From assembly GCF_001632365.1 (NCBI RefSeq), contig NW_024468510.1, positions 1,306,074 to 1,370,073 on the forward strand: a DNA stretch of 64,000 bases. Direction: 5' to 3'. Each line of letters begins with the position of its first letter. Position 1 is the first letter of the stretch. This document shows, piece after piece, positions 22,795-32,913 of the stretch. Origin of the DNA: Laetiporus sulphureus 93-53 (Eukaryota; Basidiomycota; Agaricomycetes; Polyporales; Laetiporaceae). The notes beneath the pieces were generated by a model, which worked only from the letters and a program-made list of their open reading frames with translations, was not told where the DNA came from and ran no database searches. The position numbers and the translations under genes are program-made.

Positions 22795-23991
22795 CTACGC
22801 GGGGATGGGATCCGGCACACCGATCTCTTTTACAGCGTAGTAGCTGAAGAACAAGACCTTGAAGCTCAGCGCAAGCCCCGCGTGCAGAATGACGAGTAGA
22901 ATGATTATGAGGCGCACTGGCTTGGCATCCGCCTGCAGAGCACAACAATCGTGTCAGTATTGAAACAAAACCACAGCATCAACCGACGTACTGATGCTAG
23001 TACTGGGTATACATTCGCCACTAGGAAGTATCCTGAAAGGAGGAATGCAATCCCGACGAGAACCCAACGCACGAGCGGTACAGGGATGACACACAGCACC
23101 TGATAATCAATAAGAACACTTCAGCACGAGCTCACCGTCTGCCATCATAATAGCCCACCGTCACGGGTATCCACACAAACTGCCCGTATCCCCATACCGC
23201 TACCGCCTCCGTAATGCCCCACTCACCGACCCCAAGATACCTCAGCGCGAACCATAGCAGCACCGGCAAGGCAATGCCGTACGCGTATACCAGCGCCGTC
23301 GCTGTGAATATCAGGCCAAAGTCGTACGCGATGGATGCGGCCGCGTCGGGATTGGAGAGCCATGCAGCGATGGCGGATGCTAGGGATGAGCACACGAAAA
23401 GGGAGAAGATGAGCGTCGTTAGCGTCCAGAAAGGACCGTAGAGGTCTGCGCTGGGTGAAAGGTATGTTGAGAGGTAGGACGGCGCGGCGGGCGGGAACAT
23501 CGTCATGTAACAGCGTTGAAGGACCTGTAATGGCGGATAGAGATCAGCAAGGCGGTTTGCAAAGCTGAGGACGGATCGCACGAACAGTTTTGGTGTCCAC
23601 ATCGAAATGATGCTGGTAGGCCTCTAATGTCCAAAATCCAGAACGTCCAGACGAACCGCGGTCTGGTATGTATCCTGTATGCGTTCATCCGACGGTGTGC
23701 ATGAGACTACAGGACGTCGTACCTCTACCGGTGTTGGTCCCTCCGCTACCACCCTCATTTGCAGCATGATTATCTGAGTCAAGAAACGCTGGCAGAAAAC
23801 ATCGAGCACGCATATGAGTTCACAAGCGTGCATTCACAATTCAATGTCGTAACACACATTGGAACTGGAGTCCTTCCGGACCCTCTTCCATGCGCTATGG
23901 AGGAGACTACCGTCAATACAATGAGGACCTAGACTAACAAAAGTTCGGGGTATAGCTCACATCATCGGATTCAATCGAGACGTAGGCCATT
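22795..23991 (-). CDS. Yip1-family Golgi membrane protein (YIPF1/2-like)
   Basis: Five-pass protein of the Yip1 family, which binds Rab GTPases and resides in Golgi or ER-Golgi membranes (family knowledge). Assembled from small exons: start MAYVSIESDD at 23989-23991, then RMEEGPEGLQFQSFLDSDN, GYIPDRGSSGRSGFWTLEAY, HHFDVDTKTVLQRCYMTMFP and the hallmark SADLYGPFWTLTTLIFSLF. Four further hydrophobic segments include DFGLIFTATALVYAYGIALP, PLVRWVLVGIAFLLSGYFLV and RLIIILLVILHAGLALSF. The protein ends VPDPIPA, with the stop at 22795-22797. The LQF..FL and FW..EYY..YFDVDT-like N-terminal blocks point to YIPF1/2 rather than Yip1 proper. The splice joins of the first two exons are inferred from frame and conservation. 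Confidence 0.9.
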
Positions 23992-24212
23992 ACTGCAGCA
24001 AGCGCAACAGTTAGTGTGGTGGCTGAGGAGAGAAGCTGAAGCACGTCTTAAGCGCTCGTGTCGTATCCGAGGGCCACCACCATCAATCATATCATACTTT
24101 TCATGGCTCACATGCATCGCATTTACCCCGTTTTCTGTAGCGTACAATGGACCAAGAGCAGTAGAAAAGGCCCCAAATAAGTTAACACCATAATCATTCC
24201 GCCTATGGCGTG

Positions 24213-26195
24213 TCAATGATGAAACCGATCCTTCTCTGCACCCTGTGTTTCGATGACACGCTCCATCGCATCCAGCCAGACCTCAACCTCTGTGCTTGTA
24301 GCCTGGCGTTCGTCCGCTAAGCCTTTCTTTATCTTAGACGAAGCTCCGTTCGCCTGAGGGTCTGGACGTTTCGGAGCTAGCATGGGGAGAGCCCCGATAT
24401 ACCGCGCATGCGCGAGCACCGGAAGGCGTCTGAGAGAGCGACCTGACATACCCTGGATCTGCATGAAGAATCAGCGTGAGCGTCGGAAAACTAATATATG
24501 CGCTACTGTGATTCACGCACCCGACATCGTTCCGACAAAGCGAGAAGCCGTAGTGCTACATTTCGTGATCGCTCTCTGGGATCAGATGTTTGGAAGGCCC
24601 CACTGCTTTGTGAAAGATGCTGCGAAAGCTGAGATGATGGGGTAAAGTTCGCCTTGGCATTCGACTGGCTGCCCGATGGATGTGGAGGCAGAGCCGCTGC
24701 AAGCATTGATGTCCGGGGAAAGTCAACTGTCCGTTCATAGAGCTGTGCTTGTGCCAAGCTCGGGACATCCTGAGGAACATGACCATCATCCAAAGACTGT
24801 GAGCTAAGATGAGAACAGTTGCAGAGATTATGCGCACGATGTTTGACACGATATGCTTTCGGGTCAATTCCACCAAGCATGTTCTAAGGATCTCGTAGAT
24901 TGCCTCTCTAGGTGGAAGGTCGACGTATTGGATGATGTCTGCCCGGTCAACAAATGCCGAGTCTGTTGTATGCGATGTGCTGATGAGCAAGCTGGGTTAT
25001 GTGGACAGTACTATCTATACGTACCGATTGCCTTCGCTAAATTACTGGTTGACATGACGAGGACATTCTTCTTGTGCTTGAGCTTGTCCAACTGTGTGAG
25101 CAAAGCATTGACGACCTGATTGTATATGGACATTAGTGTTCGTCTCGATATCATGGATGTCGTGCTCATGACGAAGAAGGATACCCACACGAAGAGCATC
25201 GGACGGTTCTGTTCCAGCCATTGCACCCGCTCGGGCTGCTGTCAAAGATTCTACTTCGTCTAGTATGCATGTTAATAAGATGTACACTTCATTCACAAGC
25301 AGAACACGTACCAATCAGCACGACGACGAAGGCATCCTCATCTTCAACCATCTCCATCACACTGCTAAATAGTCTCTGTACGAGCTTGCCAGACTCTGAG
25401 AACCAGCGCGAGAAGAGTGAATGAGAGTTGATTTCGAGTAAACGTGAGTGCGGGTATCTGGGAGGAGCGCAACGTAGGAAGCAAGGTTAGTGTAGCCGGC
25501 ATTTGCAGTTGGAGGTATGTACCTATGCGATAAGCGGATTGAGAGCTTTTGTGCGAGGGCGCGGCAAAGGGATGTTTTGCCGGTACCTGGGGGACCGTGT
25601 AGCAGAACCACTCTGTTCCATGAGACAACGTTGACTGCAAAATGAAAAGTTAACCTTTTGGACCTGAGCTGCAACGAAACTTTAACTCACAGTCGACATC
25701 GGCGTCACTGAAGACGACTGTCGCATAGATGTAGTCGAGCAGCTTGGACTTGATGTCGTCAGTATATATCAGGCTCTCCCACAGGCCTTCCCACGCCATG
25801 CTTGGTAGCTCGCATACACTAGCCGCCATGACTTCTTCACCGTCACCCCTACTTCCACTAGCGAACTCCTCGAAAGCATCGGCATCGGACGGCTGATAGA
25901 CGTGAATTTGCAGGGATGTCTCTTCTATGGGCAGAGATGGTGAAGGACACGGAGACTCTGAGGCAGCAATGCGGGTCACGGAAGATGCAAGGAGGGGCAC
26001 ATCCTCCCATCCTTGGATGGTAGAAGGTAAGTAGATATGCGTGAGGGAGGAGGTGAGGTAGTCATGCACGGTGTTACGGATCGTGTCAAAGCGCGACGTA
26101 GCAGTTGGGGAGACCCGTACTTCGACTTCCGGTATAGAATTCACGTTAGATGAGTCCGGAGCAAAGGTGGCTCGGACGTACTGTGTACAGGCCAT
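24213..26195 (-). CDS. PCH2: Pch2/TRIP13 AAA+ ATPase
   Basis: Hexameric AAA+ remodeller of HORMA-domain proteins (Hop1, Mad2), acting in meiotic recombination checkpoint control and spindle checkpoint silencing. The start at 26193-26195 gives [20 protein letters not shown]. The N-terminal domain contains [20 protein letters not shown] and [16 protein letters not shown]. The AAA core shows [20 protein letters not shown] (Walker A), [17 protein letters not shown] (Walker B plus extension), [20 protein letters not shown] and [17 protein letters not shown]. The C-terminal lid reads [21 protein letters not shown] Ser/Pro-rich insertion (about 24600-24720) separates core and lid and is typical of basidiomycete copies. 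All catalytic motifs look intact, so the locus should be functional. It is divergent with the Rdx gene. Confidence 0.95.
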
Positions 26196-26536
26196 TGTAT
26201 GGTACTCTTTGCAGGACCGGGCGAATCCGTTGCCATTTGGAAGTCTTGCTCTTGACCGGGACCCACAGCGAGCATTGTAAAATGCAAATCCTGAGTGTTG
26301 GTCAAGAACGGATGGCCACACGTCCGCGCCGCAAGCTGAAGGGGAGATGCGGCTGGGGGGAGGAAACGACGCGTATCGCACATGCGAGCGCGCTTTTCGC
26401 TTTGATCACGTGGGCGTGTCCATAATGCGACGAGCGCCTAGGGCGAACTATTGCGCCACACTTGCAACTCTCCATCCAGATGACATATGTTTCTGCACGA
26501 AGCTACCAGTCCGCAGGTGAAGCTCTAGCAAGCGGA
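26196..26536. promoter_or_regulatory. PCH2/Rdx divergent intergenic region
   Basis: The 341 bp between two divergently transcribed starts. No coding feature is supported and both promoters must lie here. Confidence 0.5.
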
Positions 26537-27153
26537 ATGGCTACCCAGGAGACCTGCACAGATTGCGCTCCTGTAGACAGCACCACAAAACCAACTCAGG
26601 CGCCCCCAACGAAAGTGCAGGATCCCAAGTTGCCAGTGGATCCGTCGACTCCGAACGTCACTATCGAGTTCTGCGACAGAGTATGCTTTCAACTTCTCGA
26701 CCCTAGATTTCGTACTGAGCTGCAATCACACGCCTTGCTCACAGTGTCGCTGGTGAGCGGCGCTCTTCATAGGCTCGGGAGTTTGCGATGCTTAGAACGG
26801 ACTCATAATAGGCTTCACCGAGCCACTTGGGTTTCCACCGAGTTATTCTTGACATTCCCAACACCAGCGCTCAAAGCGATAACACTCGTCCCTTTGAATT
26901 CAGAAGAGACGGGAGGCCGATTCCGCGTGTGGCTTATATTGGATGACCAACCGCCGATCCTAGTATGGGACAGGAAAGACGAGGGCGGGTTCCCAGAGTT
27001 GAAGGTTCTAGTGCGTCTCCGCGCTTCAGTGCTGTGATTCCCGAGGAATAATGTCGATACTGACCGCACGAACGCTGTTGTGTCTTTTAGAAGCAGCGCA
27101 TTCGCGACCGGATCCAGCCAGGCAAGTCGTTGGGACATTCCGATCACAAGTAG
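26537..27153 (+). CDS. Rdx-family (SelW/SelT/SelH-like) thioredoxin-fold protein
   Basis: Small redox protein of the Rdx family; fungal members use Cys where animals use selenocysteine. Start MATQETCTDCAPVDST at 26537. After a Pro/Thr-rich leader come PSTPNVTIEF and the redox motif CDRC (CxxC) followed by RWLHRATWVSTELFLTF. The second half gives RFRVWLILDDQPPILVWD, RKDEGGFPELKVLKQRIRD and the family-typical ending LGHSDHK, with TAG at 27151-27153. The CxxC is assembled across an intron at 26681-26744, an 8-nt exon at 26745-26752 and a second intron at 26753-26811. This join is required to restore both the CxxC and the frame. Role is probably thiol redox control, with substrate unknown. Confidence 0.9.
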
Positions 27154-28484
27154 AGTGCGTTGGTGCTATTGCCCGTGGAAGACCGTTGTATCCCTACCGT
27201 GTATCTCTCATTAAGACATTCGTGACTGGATTGCTCGCGGCGTTTATTGTGAAGTTCTATCATCCACCAAGACGCCGCGGCGGTGATTTCCATCGTTCCT
27301 ATCGGATGCATCCTGAAGGCTGTGTGGTGAGCGCGAGGGTGCATATCGGAAGTGCTAATATATCCTTCCCTGTAGATGTGAATTGAGATCGCGAACGCTC
27401 GACCGGGAATTGATGTTTCCTTGGCGCGATCTTTCCGTCAACGTGTGGCCGCTCTGCTTCCTATCTATTCATCATCAAGACATCTCCAGCGTTCCGATCG
27501 TTAGTGTTGGACGCACCAGCGCTACGGTCGCAGATGTTCTGCAACACAGAGTCATGCCTAGTCTGTAACACCGAGAAACCCCGTCCCATCTTCTCCGGTG
27601 TTCTCAGCGACGGTCATGGTGTTAGCGCAAATCAGTCGTCTTCTCGCGAAGCGTCAATCCGAGAGGCTTGATCAGGCTATTTCACTGCCATGCCGGTTCT
27701 TTCTGATTCGCGTTTTCCATTGACCACATTTTCAGCGGTTGTTCCGCTCCTTCGCTGCCCACTCTTCCTCGTTTGGCCCTAGTATGTGCCATATCGTGCA
27801 TATTTATCGTCTGTCACAGCCTTCCTGTTGTTCGGCTCTGCTCTGCGACAGGCCTGAACTCAATCACATATTGTGCGATAATGCGATGTAATTTGTGATG
27901 ATTATCGCCTCGTCATCGCACGTAACTCGATGTCCTAATACGAGTTAGTGGGGGTGCCAATGTATACAGACGGTCAGCTTGCCTCTATAGATTTCTGGCC
28001 CTACGCACACCTGACTTCAGCTGTTCTCAGCATTCCCACCGAAAGTCATGAGACGCACAACCATTCTATCGACTCCGCAGCCGACTCCTCGTCCTGACGT
28101 ACTCACTTATCTATGATTAAACCACACTAGGCAACTACCACTCACTCGGCCGGAGAGTTCGACAGCAAAAAAGGTGCCCTCCATTTTGAAGCTGCGACGC
28201 TACAGCAGCATGCAAGTCCCTAGAAACGCCAGAAACGGCGGTAGTGCAGAATGGAAGTCCCGTATCGTCACCGTATCTACCGCGTACACATACGAGAGAC
28301 GAAGAGCCTCCTGTTTCCAGAAGGGAACAAAAATACCTACTTTTATACGTACAAGAGCGACAAGTGTCCGCGCACTTCAGCTATTACTCAAGTCCGATCT
28401 CCGCCTGCTCGCCGAGCAACGAGCGGCGCAATGTACCGTAATACAGATCATACACAACTGTCCAGAGTTCGGGTGTCCGTGAGC
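27154..28484. other. Intergenic, no supported gene
   Basis: Convergent 3' flanks of the Rdx and Tvp38 genes. Frames of 60-110 codons occur (for example plus 27051-27386 and 28174-28482) but lack motifs, and I can build no exon series. The sequence looks unconstrained. Confidence 0.5.
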
Positions 28485-29834
28485 CTATCGGCTCTCTGGC
28501 TGGCGCAATCCTGAGACCTCGACCATTTGCGCCTCTATGTCTTCACTGTCCTGAGCACCGAGGAACGCGACGCGCTCCTCGCTGCTGGCAGATTCAAGCA
28601 CATCCTCGTCCTCCAGCTCGCCGTTGACCGCTCTGCGTGTGATGTACGAGATGTAAACAAAGATGGCCACGCAGAGGGCGATGCCCGCAATGGTCGAGTA
28701 CCGCCCGAGCATGTTCTCCTCCTCCTGCTGCGCGCCGGGCTTCACATGATATTCCGCAAACGAATGTATCGAACTGCCGATCATGGTGTGGATGATGAGC
28801 TTGAAGAGCGAAAGCGCCGTACAGATGGTATATGTACGGAGGCTGAGGCTCGGCGATGCCGCGAGCAGGCAGTTCATGACATTGTACGGGTAGGGCGCGA
28901 GGCGGATCAGGAAGAGCAGCTTTGGGCGCTTCTCGATCGCCCTGACTACACGCTTGATAGTGGTCGTGCAGGCCAGCCACCGCGTAATATGACCGCGGAA
29001 GAATGCGCGGGAGAGCACGAATACAGTGAGGGCGCCAGCTAATGAAGACCAATAGGAGATTATGGCGCCGGTCCAGGGACCGAAAGTGTAGCCAGATAGG
29101 ATAACGAATGTGGAATACAGTGGGACGGGAGCTGGATCGATATGTGAGTATCCGTCAGATATTGAAACAGGAGAAGTGCACTTACGGAATGTGGTGACGA
29201 AGATTAGGAAGAATATTACAGCGTAACCTAGACAGACGTCTGACTGCAGCCAATGCGAGAGAGCATCGAGACCTAGAGAATGTGGATGAGCCTTCTGAGT
29301 CCTGACATCATGGACGTGTCGACACTCACCTCCAAACACCTGGATCTTCCAGAAGCTTACTGCAGCCAGAAACCCAAGACTCGTTAATGCGTACAGAATT
29401 ATTGGGACCCAGGGTCTGAGTAGGTTAGCTATCCGTAATCCTCGTGGCCGCGTGTACGAAGGCGTGATTGCAGTCCAGCTGGAGACAGCAAGAGGGTGAG
29501 CATTCGCATCGTAGGATGTTGCTGGCCGCGCTTGCTCGTGGTGCGATGAGGAGGAGTAGCCAGTTAATGATGGTGTTGACGAGGAGACTGGCGGTAGCGC
29601 GGAGAGACACTCCACACAGGCTGGCTGAGCCGCGCCAACCACGTCGATCGGTCTCTTCTCATCTAGTTTCTCGACGACCACTTGTAGGGGTACGTATCGT
29701 GATGGAGGATGGGGTAGCCGCGCAGGAGATGAAGAGAGGCCTTGCGCAGAGCCTGATGAGAGATTGAGGACACGCGAGGATTGCCCAGAGCGAGGTTGTG
29801 ATGAGTACGGTCCGTCCATTGGATACCAGCCCAA
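28485..29834 (-). CDS. Tvp38/TMEM64-family (VTT domain) membrane protein
   Basis: Late-Golgi multi-pass protein of the VTT/SNARE-associated family. Relatives (TMEM41B, VMP1) scramble lipids, but the role of Tvp38 itself is unclear. A long Ser/Pro-rich cytosolic N-terminus precedes LRPWVPIILYALTSLGFLAA and GYAVIFFLIFVTTF. The VTT hallmark VILSGYTFGPWTGAII is followed by ALTVFVLSRAFFRGHI, LLFLIRLAPYPYNVMNCLLA and YTICTALSLFKLIIHTMIG. A last membrane span (GIALCVAIFVYISYI) ends in an acidic tail with the stop at 28485-28487. Two introns (about 29268-29330 and 29133-29186) must be removed to keep the frame. The start at 29834 or the Met five codons on (29819) is equally possible. Confidence 0.88.
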   Translation of the reverse strand: MGWYPMDGPYSSQPRSGQSSRVLNLSSGSAQGLSSSPARLPHPPSRYVPLQVVVEKLDEKRPIDVVGAAQPACVECLSALPPVSSSTPSLTGYSSSSHHEQARPATSYDANAHPLAVSSWTAITPSYTRPRGLRIANLLRPWVPIILYALTSLGFLAAVSFWKIQVFGGECRHVHDVRTQKAHPHSLGLDALSHWLQSDVCLGYAVIFFLIFVTTFRKCTSPVSISDGYSHIDPAPVPLYSTFVILSGYTFGPWTGAIISYWSSLAGALTVFVLSRAFFRGHITRWLACTTTIKRVVRAIEKRPKLLFLIRLAPYPYNVMNCLLAASPSLSLRTYTICTALSLFKLIIHTMIGSSIHSFAEYHVKPGAQQEEENMLGRYSTIAGIALCVAIFVYISYITRRAVNGELEDEDVLESASSEERVAFLGAQDSEDIEAQMVEVSGLRQPESR

Positions 29835-30284
29835 TTGGAGGTCTCGTTGCGCGTGCTGGGCGGCGCGATGTGCGGCCGACGGGGAGAAACGAAGGGGATG
29901 AGGACGCTCGGAAGAGGGTGCCTAGAGAGGGGGTATATGGAATGGATCAGTAGTAGATATACATGCAGCGTTCCCACGGGAGGAGTGAGTCTATGAGCGC
30001 CCTGTGGCACTTGATGAGGCCCGACTGCGCCGGGTCCGTTGGTAGGCTGATCGACGACAGCCATTCCTTCTGCTTCTTCGCTATAAATGAGTTTATCGCT
30101 TGGCACACTCATCGCGCGCTCCTGACGCTTGCAGGTTGTCCGAGAGACAGACGCAAGCGACTGCTCAATTTGTCGTGCATGCCGTGGGCTCTGTCCGACA
30201 CATCACGCCGGGGCAAGGGCGCCCCGCCAACTGGCACCAAACGATGGTGGTGGCGGTGGCGAAACGCGTTGAGCTGTCCGGGGC
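29835..30284. other. Intergenic, promoter side of the Tvp38 gene
   Basis: Upstream of the Tvp38 start and before the left end of the repeat element. No gene is supported. Confidence 0.5.
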
Positions 30285-30355
30285 ATGCACGTATGCTGTT
30301 CAAAGTGTACTTTTATTCTTAACGCGTTATCTTAACTCGTTTCGGACTTAACGCG
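30285..30355 (+). repeat. Left terminal inverted repeat
   Basis: Begins near GCACGTATGCTG and ends in GGACTTAACGCGCG. Pairs in inverted orientation with 31942-32012. A 13-bp insertion relative to the right copy duplicates the local TTAAC. Confidence 0.8.
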
Positions 30356-30712
30356 CGCGTTGACCTTAACGCGTTTAGGACTTAACAATTTATTCACATC
30401 AGGAAAGTTCAAATACTGCCCTTTAGAGCTTTTTTCCGTCCAAGAAAGGTACTATATCCGAAAAGCGTGGGGATCTCCGGGTTTTGCGCTGATTGTAATC
30501 CTTTCTGGCACTTTCTGGTGCCTTTTCCATGAACGAGTTGAAATTTTGTCTAAGGATATTAAGTAAAAGACACAATGGCAGCAAAACTGCTGTCGAGTGA
30601 GTGCGAAGCAAGAAAGCAGGATATGAACATCATACTGAAGATCGACTTGAATGTCAACAGTGACAAAGAACAAGACACTGCCTGGCAGCAACAAATTTGT
30701 TATGCCCATGCC

Positions 30713-30953
30713 ATTGACACCTCCCACAGTCACACTGAAGGCAAAGATGCCAGAACCCCCAGTCCATTCGATGCTTATTCTTACTTTACGGATCCATGGA
30801 CCATGGGATAGCAGGAACTTCATGTACAGGTTGAGCTCTTGATGTAGGAACTGTTGTACATGCTCTCTGATAGGCTTGCAATAGCAATCGATCATACTAT
30901 TCAATCATCTGACGGAAACCTACATGATAAACCTGCCATGGCTCAAGCAACAA
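30713..30953 (+). repeat. Internal direct repeat, copy 1
   Basis: Starts ATTGACACCTCCCAC and ends at CCATGGCTCAAGCA. Shared blocks with 31287-31510 include CCCAGTCC, GATGCTTATTCTTACTTT-like sequence, GATCCATGG and TTGTACATGCTCT. Both copies can be read as a peptide with DPW then SRNF-Y-L, which suggests decayed coding sequence. Confidence 0.82.
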
Positions 30954-31286
30954 GTACACATGATGTGGGCAGCTGGAGAGGCTGCTGAGATGCTCAAGGA
31001 TGCTCCATCTGCTGATTCAAAAAAGGCAAGAAGAAAATGGTTGTGAAAGAGGGTGCGGCCAATCATTATTATACTACATAAACGAGTCAAGACATATCTT
31101 CAGAGGACAATGAGCATCCAGAGCACGGCGACAGTGATGACCATAATGATGCGCACGAGGCGTTTATGAAGGAAGGAGTCGATGGTACAGACGACGAGCT
31201 CATTGGACGTGGTCTGCGTTTGCTGAGTCCGCCTGCCGCTGGATGGAAGGCTAATAGTACATTGCAGTGCCTAATCTACAGTAAAT

Positions 31287-31510
31287 ATTGACACCTCCCA
31301 CGCAAGGCGGAGGCGCCGGTACTCCCCAGTCCGTTCGACGCTTATTCTTACTTTGAAGATCCATGGGATAGCAGAAACTTCACGTACAAGTTAGCTCGTT
31401 GCGTGGGAAAGATTGTACATGCTCTGTGATAGATCCACGAAATCAATCAATCGTATTATTGAATCCTGACGGAGACTTACATGAATAAGATGCCATGGCT
31501 CAAGCATCGA
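31287..31510 (+). repeat. Internal direct repeat, copy 2
   Basis: Diverged copy of 30713-30953 in the same orientation, about 575 bp downstream, with substitutions and small indels. Reads SRNFTYKLARCVGKIVHAL before a stop. Confidence 0.82.
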
Positions 31511-31941
31511 ATACGCCGGCCTCGAGAGTGTAACTTGCCACAGTATTTCAACATTGAATGGATACACGGATGCTGCCCGTGGAGATGTGAACCTAGTCAT
31601 CGACGTACGCGAGGCGCAAGGAGTAGGCGGTCAACCAGATTGAGACCGGCATGGAGAATGGGCTTGAGAGGTGGGATTGACGTCGAGGTGTGCAGAGGGA
31701 AGAATGATGTACTGATATTGGTTCTGGAGTCCGCGGCAGGGTCACGGAAAGCATGAGCCAGGGTGCGGGCTGTCACACTTGGAAGTCGCGCCGCACCTCC
31801 GTCTCTACCTCGTTCAGCATAATCAGCCCGTGAGAACGCGTTTTGCATGACAACAAACCATGATGTTGTGAACTCCGTGTTGCAGATGAACTTGGGAGGC
31901 ACCCACGACGGCGGAATTCACTAGTTGGTGGCAGACGATCC

Positions 31942-32012
31942 GGCAGTAACGCGCGTTAGGTCCAAAACAAGTTAAGGAATAAAAGTACAATTTGAACAGC
32001 ATATGCACGTGC
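31942..32012 (-). repeat. Right terminal inverted repeat
   Basis: Reverse complement reads GTGCATATGCTGTTCAAA, then TGTACTTTTATTCCTTAAC and GGACCTAACGCGCG, matching the left repeat with a few transitions. Its outer end is about 64 bp before the ATG of the next gene. Confidence 0.8.
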
Positions 32013-32075
32013 GTTGAATTCCCGCGTTTGCGCTCTTTCGTCGGAACGGTGTTCCTACCGCTACTTGTACTCAGA

Positions 32076-32503
32076 ATGTCGTGTCGTCTACAGCTGCACA
32101 TGTGGCGACGAGCATCCGCCCCTAGATCACGCTCCCATTTTACTGCTCAATCGCGCCCCTACAGCACTAGTGGCGGCGCATCTGACCACCCAGGCCCGTC
32201 GCGCCATGCTCAGTTCTACTCCGATCTTGTTCCGGGCATGATCCCCGTCGCCCTCCTCGGTTCTGCCGTCTATCTGGTATGATTCCAGATCTTTGTCTGC
32301 ACGGTTGCAATGAATTCCATTGGCAGGGTTTACGCCTCCTGCGAGCGAGCCTTTCGCATGAAAAATACCTCGACGAGGCAAGAGAACGTGTGAGGCAACT
32401 AGAAGAAGAGGTCGAGACGCTACAGCGAGCGCAGCAGGCAAAAGAAGGCGCAGAGATCGCCGGCAAGTCATCGGAGAGGAGTTTGCTCCGTTGGGGACGA
32501 TAG
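32076..32503 (+). CDS. Small single-pass membrane protein, probably mitochondrial
   Basis: Two exons, with an intron of about 50 bp after the GTCTATCTG near 32277. The start at 32076 gives MSCRLQLHMWRRASAPRSRS, an Arg/Ser-rich presequence-like N-terminus, then FYSDLVPGMIPVALLGSAVY and, across the intron, LGLRLLRASLSHEKYL. The hydrophobic stretch predicts one transmembrane helix. It is followed by a charged coiled coil (EARERVRQLEEEVETLQRAQ) and a short basic end at TAG 32501-32503. The family is not one I can name. A mitochondrial inner-membrane small protein is inferred from the presequence and topology. The right terminal repeat of the upstream element ends 64 bp before the ATG, so its promoter probably includes element sequence. 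Confidence 0.72.
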
Positions 32504-32913
32504 AGTCGAACTTCGGAGCGGCTATTCTGGTGCTTTTGGGTTGATGTACCGCGCGTTATCTCTTGATCCCTGTGAAAGCGCTGATACATGTACGTACACC
32601 CTTGTTTTCTTCTCATCAAGCGCTAAACGTGCAGAACACGGTACTGCTACATGCTGCAATGTTGCTTCAACAGGCCGGTTGATAGTATCCCGGTTGGGGT
32701 GCTGTGTGAACACGATGTGATGCACTCATGCACGGAGTGAGATCCGTCCCAACGCGTTTCAGTCATGAAGCTGGCTTTCACACGCGTCTTCCGGCCAAGG
32801 AGGTGGGTATATTAAGCAAGTCTACATTACCGACATCAGGCTCTAGAAGCTGAGAAAGATGAATCGCAAATCCTAGATAGCAGCGAAGCAGAGGATGCGC
32901 AGCACATATGTCA

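Larger units (their letters stand above)
30285..32012. mobile_element. Degenerate element bounded by ~70-bp terminal inverted repeats
   Basis: Left repeat 30285-30355 and right repeat 31942-32012 are inverted copies. They share TATGCTGTTCAAA, TGTACTTTTATTC, TTAAC and GGACYTAACGCGCG in the same order; the left copy carries a 13-bp insertion (GCGTTATCTTAAC). Just inside the left end the octamer TTAACGCG recurs several times (30319-30372), like subterminal repeats of DNA transposons. No intact transposase is present. The interior contains broken frames and a diverged direct duplication (30713-30953 and 31287-31510). Target-site duplications could not be fixed because the exact ends are blurred. 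Best read as a non-autonomous or decayed class II element, superfamily unknown. Confidence 0.7.
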
